Positions 1 through 6,649 are shown, counted from the stretch's first letter. The stretch is DNA of 7,988 nucleotides from Verrucomicrobiota bacterium (GCA_023459755.1 JAEWSS010000204.1:1-7988), one strand, 5' to 3'. The notes: generated from the sequence alone by a model not told the origin. Made by a program: numbers and translations.

Positions 1-1101
1 GAACGGTACCAGCGTGGCGTGTCCGGTTCCGGCAACTCCGGTGAAAAAGTCGGCCATCACCTTGTCCACTCCGGTGAACTGAACCGTTCCGGCCACCGCG
101 AACAGCAGCATGAAAAACAGCAGTGTCCACCAGTCAACTTCTCTTTCGACGTAGTGGCGCGCCCGGTTGTGACGGATTATCATCACCAGTCCGGAACAGA
201 TCAGCGGAGCGATCAGCAGAATGCTGTTTTTTTCCAGTCCGAACAGTTGTTCGAGCTGGTGATGGCTGGCGATCACTCCGATGGTGGCCACCAGCAGAAT
301 CACGCCTTGAAGATACGGGACTTCAACCACCGGCGCCAGCGACAGATTTTTCGCCAGACGCTCCTGAAGATGGCGGTCGAACAAATGCAGATCCCTGCGG
401 AAATGGAACATGGTGAAGGCGATAGTTGCCGCCAGCGCAACAATCATCAGCGGGAACGCCCAGGTCATGAAGTCGCCGAAGGTGAGTCCCGCCTTGGTGC
501 CGATGAAGATGCCGACCGGGTTTCCCATCATGGTTCCGGCCGACCCCACGTTGGTGGCCAGTACGCAGATCATCACATAGGGCAGCGGGTTGAGTTTCAG
601 CCGGTCGCAGACCTGAAAAATCAATGTGGAGATAAAAATAATGCTGGTAACTTCGTCAACCGCGCAGGCCAGCAGCGCCGAGGCCGCGGCGGTGCAGGCG
701 ATGAATTTACGCCCGGAGATGTTCGGCATCGATACGATCAACTGGACCACCCAGGTGAAGAATCCGAGGTCGCGCAATGCTCCGACAATAATCATCATGC
801 CGACCAGAAACAGAATCACCTCCAGCGATGACGAGGTGACAAAACGCGCGATGTTCAGCGAATTGGTGAAGATCAGCACCGACAAACCGAGAAAGGCGAT
901 CGCCAGACGGAAATTCCAGAAAAACAGCGTTCCCATGATGATGGCCAGAAACACTCCGCAACTGGTGGCCTGCTTGAAGTCCAGCGCTCCGGAGTAATGG
1001 CCCAGCATTCCGGCGCCCAGACTGGCGGTCAGCATAATCGCAAATCGTACCGCCATGCTTTTCGCTGTGAGATTGTCGCCGGAGCCTTCTTCTTCGCTCA
1101 T
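1..1101 (-). CDS. ArsB/NhaD/SLC13-type (ion transporter superfamily) membrane permease, C-terminus beyond window
   Basis: This is an integral membrane transporter of the ArsB/NhaD/SLC13 group, which moves Na+/H+, arsenite, di/tricarboxylates or other anions; the substrate cannot be told from sequence. The frame is open from ATG at 1101 to the left edge, giving 367 residues with the C-terminus missing (family members are usually 400-450). After a short acidic N-terminus (residues 1-12), hydrophobic segments lie near residues 17-34, 47-62, 66-80, 93-108, 113-125, 133-148, 151-165, 174-187, 211-232, 263-279, 292-309 and 325-341. The stretch TNVGSAGTMMGNP at 183-195 matches the family's TNIGG-x-x-T-x-x-GDPPN re-entrant motif. 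CAVDEVTSIIF at 146-156 matches the SAFLDNVTTV-type motif, with Glu in place of the usual Asn. An AGGGGG ribosome binding site (1109-1114) sits 7 bases before the ATG. The gene lies 55 bases after the EIIA-CBS gene with no visible terminator between them, so co-transcription is likely. Family membership is fairly sure; specificity is unknown. Confidence 0.85.
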   Translation of the reverse strand, partial: MSEEEGSGDNLTAKSMAVRFAIMLTASLGAGMLGHYSGALDFKQATSCGVFLAIIMGTLFFWNFRLAIAFLGLSVLIFTNSLNIARFVTSSSLEVILFLVGMMIIVGALRDLGFFTWVVQLIVSMPNISGRKFIACTAAASALLACAVDEVTSIIFISTLIFQVCDRLKLNPLPYVMICVLATNVGSAGTMMGNPVGIFIGTKAGLTFGDFMTWAFPLMIVALAATIAFTMFHFRRDLHLFDRHLQERLAKNLSLAPVVEVPYLQGVILLVATIGVIASHHQLEQLFGLEKNSILLIAPLICSGLVMIIRHNRARHYVEREVDWWTLLFFMLLFAVAGTVQFTGVDKVMADFFTGVAGTGHATLVPF

Positions 1102-1156
1102 TTTTTAACCCCCTGTATTTTTTTGAAAACGAAAATTCTCAGTCGTCACCGCCGGA

Positions 1157-2080
1157 TTACGCCCAAAACAGGTCGCGGACCACGTTTTCAAGCCGCACCA
1201 CGCCGGAGAACCGGCCGCCGCGGGTGACGATCACCTGGCGGACCCTGGCGGTGATAAAAAGTTTCACCAGCTGGATCGCCGGGGCGTCCTCCTCGATTTT
1301 TTCCATGGTTTCACGCATGAAGTCGGCAAGTTTGGTGTCCTGCGAATTTTTCAGCATTTCCGCGAACGGCTGGAAGCGCAGGATCGGCGTGAGGTCGTTC
1401 ATCCAGAGAATGTGTTCCGGCAGGCTGAAGCGGAGAATGTCGGCCGCGGAGACCACGCCGCGCAGGTCGCCTTCGTCGTCCAGTACCGGGATTTCGTCGG
1501 CGCCGCGGGCGGCGATGGCGGCGATGGCGGTGTGGAGCGTGTCCGATTCGGTCAGCGTCAGCGGCGAATGATCCATCAGGTCGCGGACTCTGAGGTAGGC
1601 GGGAATCTCCATGGCGGCGTCCGAGAAGAAGTCGAGCACCGCGCCCGGACTTTCCAGCGCGGCTGCCTTGGCCACCGCATTCGGCGCGGAAAAGGTTTTC
1701 GCCAGCGCCGAGAGCACTTGAAGGTGCAGTCCTGGATCGTCCGCCGGGGTGATTATCAGCACGGTCACATTGACTTTTTTCCCGTCGGCCGCGGCAAAGT
1801 CAACGCCTTTTTCACTGGTGGCGACGGCGATCAGCAGCGAATCCACACCGGACAGCCGGGCGTGCGGAACCGCCAGACCGGGAGCGACCACGGTGGACAT
1901 CAATTGTTCGCGTTCGCGGACGGCGGCAAGAATCGCTTCGCGGTCAAGACCGGCGGTGTTGTAGGCGAGCCGTTCGGCCAGTTTTTCGATCACTTCGTTT
2001 CCGGTCGCCGCGGCGGTGCGGCAGATGATATTGCCTTCCGCCAGATAACCGCACAGGCTGAAATTACAGATTTCGTTCAT
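1157..2080 (-). CDS. PTS EIIA (fructose/mannitol/Ntr type) - CBS domain pair fusion protein, probable regulator of the adjacent permease
   Basis: The product is a 307-residue soluble protein with no signal peptide. Residues about 8-152 form a PTS EIIA type-2 domain. The phospho-acceptor is His73 in GLAVPHAR, and the second conserved active-site histidine is His119 in PGLHLQVLSALAKTF. Residues about 163-220 and 250-304 form two CBS motifs. CBS1 ends in GVVSAADIL, with the Ser and Asp that usually contact the ligand ribose; CBS2 ends in GVVRLENVV and lacks both. The frame is open upstream to 2158, but the start at 2080 is chosen because AAGGTG lies 6 bases before it and a strong promoter covers 2130-2158. 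No EIIB or EIIC transport domain is present here, so a regulatory role like PtsN is more likely than sugar uptake. Its neighbour downstream is a non-PTS permease, 55 bases away. Inference: it couples PTS phosphorylation state and an adenine-nucleotide-like signal to that permease. Domain calls are sure; function is inferred. Confidence 0.9.
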   Translation of the reverse strand: MNEICNFSLCGYLAEGNIICRTAAATGNEVIEKLAERLAYNTAGLDREAILAAVREREQLMSTVVAPGLAVPHARLSGVDSLLIAVATSEKGVDFAAADGKKVNVTVLIITPADDPGLHLQVLSALAKTFSAPNAVAKAAALESPGAVLDFFSDAAMEIPAYLRVRDLMDHSPLTLTESDTLHTAIAAIAARGADEIPVLDDEGDLRGVVSAADILRFSLPEHILWMNDLTPILRFQPFAEMLKNSQDTKLADFMRETMEKIEEDAPAIQLVKLFITARVRQVIVTRGGRFSGVVRLENVVRDLFWA

Positions 2081-2086
2081 GCTATA

Positions 2087-2092
2087 CACCTT
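2087..2092 (-). promoter_or_regulatory. Ribosome binding site deciding the EIIA-CBS start
   Basis: AAGGTG on the minus strand is 6 bases before ATG at 2080. It fixes the start 26 codons downstream of the longest possible frame. Confidence 0.65.
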
Positions 2093-2129
2093 GAGTTTAT
2101 GCCGTAGCGCCATGCTCTGTTTATCGGCT

Positions 2130-2158
2130 AATGTAGCGCGGTATTGGGAAAATGTCAA
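2130..2158 (-). promoter_or_regulatory. Sigma-70 promoter for the EIIA-CBS / permease operon
   Basis: Read on the minus strand, TTGACA (2153-2158) is followed after exactly 17 bases by TACATT (2130-2135). The -35 box is a perfect consensus and the -10 box differs from TATAAT at two positions. Transcription would start near 2123, leaving a leader of about 43 bases before the ATG at 2080. The position also argues against a longer coding frame beginning at 2158. No start-site data are available, so this is a motif-based prediction. Confidence 0.75.
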
Positions 2159-2178
2159 ACTTTGCCTTCCGGTTTTAC

Positions 2179-2207
2179 TTGAAAAAAACGCTTTCCGGGG
2201 GTATATT
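2179..2207 (+). promoter_or_regulatory. Sigma-70 promoter for parE-parC
   Basis: TTGAAA (2179-2184) and TATATT (2202-2207) are separated by exactly 17 bases. The predicted start near 2214 gives a leader of only about 18 bases before the parE ATG. The short leader leaves little room for an attenuator or riboswitch. The -35 box is 20 bases from the -35 box of the divergent EIIA-CBS promoter. Confidence 0.75.
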
Positions 2208-2231
2208 CAACGTATAAATAAGGATAGGGAA

Positions 2232-4061
2232 ATGGCTGAAGCGGTCCGGACCGAGTACGACGAAAATACGATATTGACATTGAAGTCGCTGGAGCATATA
2301 CGCCAGCGGCCCGGAATGTATATCGGCCGGCTGGGCGACGGCTCCAACCCGAACGACGGCATCTACATCATGCTCAAAGAGGTCGTCGACAACAGCGTGG
2401 ACGAGTTCATCATGGGCGTCGGCCGCCGGATCGACGTGAAGATTGAAGACGGTTCGGTGTCGGTTCGCGACTGCGGGCGCGGCATTCCGCTCGGCAAGCT
2501 GGTGGAGTGCGTCTCAATGATGAACACCGGCGGAAAATACAACGACAGCGTGTTCCAGTTTTCCGTGGGGTTGAACGGCGTTGGAACCAAGGCGGTCAAC
2601 GCGCTTTCGGAAAAATTCACGGCGCGCTCCGTCCGCGGCGGAAAATTCCGGCAGGCCGAATTCGTTCGCGGCGATCTGGTCAATGACTTTGAGGGAGAGA
2701 CCGACGAAAAAGACGGAACCCTTGTCTGCTTTACGCCGGACGAAAAAATGTTCCCCGGCTATGCGTTCCGCGACGAATACATTGAGCGGCGGATGTGGAT
2801 GTATGCTTATCTTAATTCCGGACTTTCAATCTACTGCAACGGCCAGTGCTTCTATTCGCAGAACGGCCTCAAGGATTTTCTGGAGTGCGAATGCCAGGAT
2901 GACCGGCTGTACGACGTGATCTATTTCAAAAGTCCGACGGTGGAATTTGCGCTTACCCACAGCAATAATTACGGTGAAAACTGCTTTTCGTTCGTCAACG
3001 GGCAGTTCACCAGCGACGGCGGCCCGCATCTGTCCGCCTTCAAAGAGGGCGTGCTCAAGGCGGTAAACGCCTACACCGGAAAAACCTTCAAGGCCGACGA
3101 CGTGCGCGACGGCATGGCCGGCGCGGTCGCAATCAAGGTGATGGAGCCGCAGTTTGAGTCGCAGACCAAGAACAAACTGACCAATCCGGAGGTCAAGGGA
3201 CCGGTGGTGGCCGAGGTCGCCCGCGTGGTCGAGGACTTCCTCCATAAAAACCGCGAAATAGCCGATATTCTGGTGGACAAGGTCAGCCGGAACGAGCAGC
3301 TTCACCGGCAGATTCAGGACGTCAAGAAAAAGTCGCGCGAAGCGGTCAAGAAAACTTCGCTGCGCATCCCCAAGCTCAAAGACTGCAAAATGCACCGCGG
3401 CGACAAGGGCAAAAAGGGCGTTCCGGTTCCCTCCACCATGATTTTTCTGACCGAGGGAGACTCCGCCGCCGGCAGTCTCGAAAAATGCCGCAACGTGAAC
3501 ACGCAGGCCATCTTCGCCCTCAAAGGCAAACCGCTGAACTGCTACGGACTCAGCCGCGACAAACTTTACACCAATGATGAACTGCTGTTCATCATGCAGG
3601 CGCTCGGCATCGAAAACGATATCGACAATCTCCGGTACGACAAAGTCATTATCGCCACCGATGCCGATGTGGACGGCATGCACATCCGCAATCTGCTGAT
3701 GACCTATTTTTTGACTTATTTCGAGCATCTGGTGCTTTCCGGCCACCTGTTTGTGCTGGAGACTCCGCTGTTCCGGGTGCGCTTGCGCGACGCGGCGCCG
3801 CTGTACTGCTACAGCGATTCCGAGCGCGACGCGGCAGTGGCAAAACTCGGCAAAAAGTCGGAAATCACCCGGTTCAAGGGGCTGGGCGAAATATCGCCGG
3901 ACGACTTCGGAGAATTCATCGGCGAAAATATCAAACTTTTACCGGTTACGCTGGACAATATGCGCAATATTCCGGAAATACTTTCGTTCTACATGGGCGC
4001 CAACACCCCGGCGCGCAAGGATTATATCATGAAAAATCTTGAGGTTCCGGTCTATGAGTGA
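2232..4061 (+). CDS. parE: DNA topoisomerase IV subunit B (ParE)
   Basis: This is the ATPase subunit of topoisomerase IV, which pairs with ParC to decatenate and relax chromosomes using ATP. It has 609 residues, close to E. coli ParE (630) and far shorter than proteobacterial GyrB. GHKL ATPase motifs are all present: Glu50 (general base) and Asn54 in EVVDNSVDE, Asp80 with GRGIP at 82-86, TGGK at 99-102, and GLNGVGTKAVNALS at 113-126. The transducer QTK lysine loop is Gln311-Thr312-Lys313. The TOPRIM domain shows Glu408 in LTEGDSA and Asp477/Asp479/Asp481 in DADVDG, the Mg2+-binding residues. RFKGLGEISP near the C-terminus is the usual closing motif. The frame is open upstream to 2079, but ATG at 2232 is chosen because AAGGA (2220-2224) precedes it by 7 bases, the predicted transcription start near 2214 leaves no room for more, and family homology begins about ten residues later. 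TGGKY...VGLNGVGTKAVNALS resembles Bacteroidetes ParE. A second type II enzyme would be needed as gyrase elsewhere in the genome. Confidence 0.96.
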   Translation: MAEAVRTEYDENTILTLKSLEHIRQRPGMYIGRLGDGSNPNDGIYIMLKEVVDNSVDEFIMGVGRRIDVKIEDGSVSVRDCGRGIPLGKLVECVSMMNTGGKYNDSVFQFSVGLNGVGTKAVNALSEKFTARSVRGGKFRQAEFVRGDLVNDFEGETDEKDGTLVCFTPDEKMFPGYAFRDEYIERRMWMYAYLNSGLSIYCNGQCFYSQNGLKDFLECECQDDRLYDVIYFKSPTVEFALTHSNNYGENCFSFVNGQFTSDGGPHLSAFKEGVLKAVNAYTGKTFKADDVRDGMAGAVAIKVMEPQFESQTKNKLTNPEVKGPVVAEVARVVEDFLHKNREIADILVDKVSRNEQLHRQIQDVKKKSREAVKKTSLRIPKLKDCKMHRGDKGKKGVPVPSTMIFLTEGDSAAGSLEKCRNVNTQAIFALKGKPLNCYGLSRDKLYTNDELLFIMQALGIENDIDNLRYDKVIIATDADVDGMHIRNLLMTYFLTYFEHLVLSGHLFVLETPLFRVRLRDAAPLYCYSDSERDAAVAKLGKKSEITRFKGLGEISPDDFGEFIGENIKLLPVTLDNMRNIPEILSFYMGANTPARKDYIMKNLEVPVYE

Positions 4062-6573
4062 CGAAACTGACCGCATTGACTCCGGCGGCGCGGAACCGGA
4101 AAACCTGAACGCGGAACCGGAAGCCGGTTATCCGCCGTCCGAATCGGCGTCCGAAGACGCTCCCGATCAGGCGGTCACCGGCGAACGCGAGGCCGCCCGC
4201 AAGGCCGGAACCAACTCCTATTTTCAGCGGATGTTCGACCGCAACTATCTGGAGTACGCCGCTTATGCGATCAAGGATCGCGCGATTCCGAACGTGGATG
4301 ACGGCCTGAAACCGGTTCAGCGCCGCATTCTGTGGGCGATGCACAAGATCGACGACGGGCGCACGCACAAGGCCGCTTTTGTGGTCGGCGAAGTCATGGG
4401 TAAATACCATCCGCACGGCGACGCTTCAATCGGCGGTGCGCTGGTTGTGCTGGCCAACAAGGAATATTTCATCAAAAAACAGGGTAACTTCGGAAATATT
4501 TTTACCGGAAGCGGCGCGGCGGCTGTCCGCTATATCGAATGCGGACTCTCACCGCTCGGCCGCGAGGTGCTGTTCAATGACGACATCACCGAAATGGTGG
4601 ACACCTACGACGGCCGGAACCTGGAGCCGGTGACACTGCCGGTGAAGATTCCGGCGCTGCTGATGCTTGGTTCTGAAGGAATTGCGGTCGGCATGGCCAC
4701 GCGGATCATGCCGCATAACTTTGTGGAACTGCTCGAAGCGCAGATCGCGGTTCTGGAGGGGCGAGAATTCACACTTTATCCCGACTTTCTGCAGGGCGGC
4801 ATCATGGATGTCAGCGAGTACGCCGACGGCAACGGAAAAATAATCCTGCGCGCCCGGATCGAAATACGCGACCGCAAACTGTATATCCGAGAAATACCGG
4901 CCACCACCACCACCGAGAGCCTGATCGCCAGCATCGAGCGCGAGGCGGAAAAAGGCCGCATAAAAATCGCCTCCGTCAACGACTATACCAGCAAGGAGGT
5001 GGAGATCGAGGTGATTCCCACCCGCGGCTACGATCCGGAAAAGGCGCTGAACGCTCTGTACATGTATACCGACTGCGCGGTGTCGATTTCTCCGAATCTC
5101 ACGGTAATCCGGGACAAGCGCCCCTGCGTGATGAGCGTCACCGAGGTCATCCAGCGCAACACCGGCCGGCTGCTCGAATATCTGCGGCGCGAACTGGAGA
5201 TCGAACTTGACCGGCAGAATGAACTGTTTCACGCCAAGACGCTGGCGCAGATATTCTTTGAAAACCGCATCTATAAAAGAATCGAGGAGTGCGGCGACGA
5301 AGCCGCCGAATACCGCGAAGTCCATTCCGGACTCGCGCCGTTCCGCCACATGCTGAAGCGCGACGTGACCGACGAGGACGTGGACAAACTTCTGGCGCTG
5401 CCGGTGCGCCGGATCAGCCGGTTCGACATCGCCAAAAACCAGACCGAACTGCGGGCGATCGAGAAAAAAATCGTCGAAGTTGAACGTCATTTGAAGCAGC
5501 TGAAAAAATACGCGATCGACTACCTGCGCGGCCTGATCGAAAAATACGGTCCGCAGTTTCCCCGCCGCACCGAGATCGAAACGCTGGAGAAAATCGACCG
5601 CAAGGCGGCGGCGCTCTCCAATATCCGGGTCGGCTGGGACCGGAAAAACTGCTATGTCGGCACCGCGGTGAAGAGCGACGACTATGTGATGGTCAGCGAG
5701 TTCGACCAACTGCTCTGCGTGGAGCGCTCCGGCCGCTACCGGATCGTCAATATTCCGGACAAAATGTTTGTGGACCGGCTGTACGAGTTCCGCAAACAGG
5801 ACGCCGCCGCGGAGTTCGGCGTGATCTACAGCGACCGGAAGAGCGGAAAATTCTACGGCAAGCGCAGTCGTATCGAAAAGTTTATCACCGACCGCGAATA
5901 TCAGCTTTGTCCGCCGTCGTGCCGGCTGGAACTGCTGACACCGTGTCCAAACGCGGTCTATGTGCTGAAACTGGGCGGGAAAAAACCGCCGCTGGAACTC
6001 AATTTGATGGATCTGCCGGTGCGTTCGCCGCGGGCGCGCGGAATACTGATCGCTCCGGACGTTCAGAAAATCACTTTTTCGCGCTATCTGACGGAAGAAG
6101 AGCTGGCGGCGGCACTCGCCGTGCAGCAGACCGCGCCGTCCGAAGACGGCGAGGAGCAGGAACCCGTTGAGGCTAACGATCTTCACGATGAGCGGGAAGC
6201 CGATGCCGCGGCGGAAATAAAAAATGACACGGCGGGCGACAACTCGGAAAAAGCGGAGCCGGAGAAACGCACCGGCGTCGCGGAGGCGGTCGAGCCTGAA
6301 CTGATTGAGGTTGTACCGGATGAATCCGGCGAAGTCGCGGTTGAACCGCCGAAAAAGCGGGCGAAGTCCGTCCGGAAAAAGGCGGCGCGCAAAAATACCG
6401 CCGCCGTTTCGGATGCGGCGGCGACGCCGAATCTGGACAATGGCGATTCGGCGGAGGTCGATTCCGATGATGCCGCCGACAACGGGGATCGCAGTTCCGG
6501 CGGCGGCGACGGCGCCGATGACGGAAAAACCGGAGACGATTTCGGCATAGTTCAGCCTGAGTTCGGGTTTTGA
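4054..6573 (+). CDS. parC: DNA topoisomerase IV subunit A (ParC) with long charged disordered tail
   Basis: This is the DNA breaking-rejoining subunit of topoisomerase IV, 839 residues. Residues 1-55 are an acidic, probably disordered extension. The winged-helix/tower core begins at about 56 (YFQRMFDRNYLEYA). DDGLKPVQRRIL places Arg90/Arg91, HPHGDAS lies at 119-125, catalytic Tyr160 is in AAVRYIE, and the DNA-bending isoleucine is Ile218 in GMATRIMPHN. Charged helices at about 365-410 and 470-505 form the coiled-coil C-gate region. A C-terminal domain of roughly 524-690 follows, weakly pinwheel-like and without a GyrA box (QRRGGKG), which supports topoisomerase IV over gyrase. Residues 690-839 are a low-complexity Ala/Asp/Glu/Gly-rich tail with a basic patch, PPKKRAKSVRKKAARKN, at 765-781. 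The start chosen is ATG at 4054, inside the end of parE (8-base overlap, ATGAGTGA), with GAGG at 4041-4044 as ribosome binding site; a TTG at 4039 in frame is less likely. Translation is probably coupled to parE. ParC identity is sure; the fold of the C-terminal domain is inferred. Confidence 0.95.
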   Translation: MSDETDRIDSGGAEPENLNAEPEAGYPPSESASEDAPDQAVTGEREAARKAGTNSYFQRMFDRNYLEYAAYAIKDRAIPNVDDGLKPVQRRILWAMHKIDDGRTHKAAFVVGEVMGKYHPHGDASIGGALVVLANKEYFIKKQGNFGNIFTGSGAAAVRYIECGLSPLGREVLFNDDITEMVDTYDGRNLEPVTLPVKIPALLMLGSEGIAVGMATRIMPHNFVELLEAQIAVLEGREFTLYPDFLQGGIMDVSEYADGNGKIILRARIEIRDRKLYIREIPATTTTESLIASIEREAEKGRIKIASVNDYTSKEVEIEVIPTRGYDPEKALNALYMYTDCAVSISPNLTVIRDKRPCVMSVTEVIQRNTGRLLEYLRRELEIELDRQNELFHAKTLAQIFFENRIYKRIEECGDEAAEYREVHSGLAPFRHMLKRDVTDEDVDKLLALPVRRISRFDIAKNQTELRAIEKKIVEVERHLKQLKKYAIDYLRGLIEKYGPQFPRRTEIETLEKIDRKAAALSNIRVGWDRKNCYVGTAVKSDDYVMVSEFDQLLCVERSGRYRIVNIPDKMFVDRLYEFRKQDAAAEFGVIYSDRKSGKFYGKRSRIEKFITDREYQLCPPSCRLELLTPCPNAVYVLKLGGKKPPLELNLMDLPVRSPRARGILIAPDVQKITFSRYLTEEELAAALAVQQTAPSEDGEEQEPVEANDLHDEREADAAAEIKNDTAGDNSEKAEPEKRTGVAEAVEPELIEVVPDESGEVAVEPPKKRAKSVRKKAARKNTAAVSDAAATPNLDNGDSAEVDSDDAADNGDRSSGGGDGADDGKTGDDFGIVQPEFGF
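4090..4122 (+). repeat. Short direct repeat encoding AEPE in the ParC N-terminal extension
   Basis: GCGGAACCGGAA occurs at 4090-4101 and again at 4111-4122, a 21-base period in frame with parC. It encodes AEPE twice. It marks the extension as low-complexity sequence that could grow or shrink by slippage. Confidence 0.5.
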
Positions 6574-6594
6574 TTTTTAACTTTATCCTGGGGT

Positions 6595-6631
6595 GACGCA
6601 ACGGTTGGCGTCCGGCGGGCTTTTCTTTTTT
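6595..6631 (+). terminator. Weak candidate intrinsic terminator after parC
   Basis: GACGC (6595-6599) and GCGTC (6608-6612) can form a 5-pair stem with an 8-base loop. A T-rich run, TTTTCTTTTTT, covers 6621-6631. The 8-base gap between the stem and the T run is longer than in a standard intrinsic terminator, so the call is tentative. It lies 22 bases after the parC stop, where termination would be expected. Confidence 0.35.
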
Positions 6632-6643
6632 CACGGTCAATGC

Positions 6644-6649
6644 TATATT
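6644..6649 (+). promoter_or_regulatory. Possible -10 element for the FAD oxidoreductase gene
   Basis: TATATT lies in an AT-rich stretch (6641-6667) 30 bases before the ATG at 6680. The only sequence at the matching -35 distance is the T-rich run, which has no good TTGACA match. A promoter is plausible from position and composition but poorly supported by motif. Confidence 0.35.

Noticed and set aside
19..831. Open frame on the plus strand, about 270 codons, with a His/Gln/Arg-rich product
   Set aside because: It lies antisense to the permease, whose product has clear membrane segments and family motifs. The plus-strand translation has no recognisable domain and the composition of a GC-rich shadow frame.
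1412..2107. Plus-strand open frame opposite the EIIA-CBS gene
   Set aside because: Low-complexity Gly/Arg/His product with no ribosome binding site; the minus strand encodes well-formed EIIA and CBS domains.
2081..2158. Possible 26-residue N-terminal extension of the EIIA-CBS protein
   Set aside because: It would begin inside the -35 box at 2153-2158, before the predicted transcription start; ATG 2080 has a well-spaced AAGGTG.
2079..2231. Possible 51-residue N-terminal extension of ParE
   Set aside because: It would run through both divergent promoters and begin upstream of the predicted transcription start near 2214; a good ribosome binding site precedes ATG 2232.
2826..3746. 306-codon minus-strand open frame inside parE
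   Set aside because: Complement of a strongly conserved topoisomerase gene; the translation shows no family motif and the frame is explained by GC-rich codon bias.
4549..6186. 545-codon minus-strand open frame opposite parC
   Set aside because: Its length is striking, but it mirrors the parC codon phase, has a Phe/His/Arg-rich product without domains, and lacks a promoter or ribosome binding site of its own.
2232..6573. GyrB/GyrA identity for the topoisomerase pair
   Set aside because: Subunit B is only 609 residues and subunit A has no GyrA box, so topoisomerase IV fits better.
6173..6640. Minus-strand frames opposite the ParC tail (Arg/Pro- or Ser-rich)
   Set aside because: These arise from the repetitive GC-rich tail codons read backwards; no start signal supports them.
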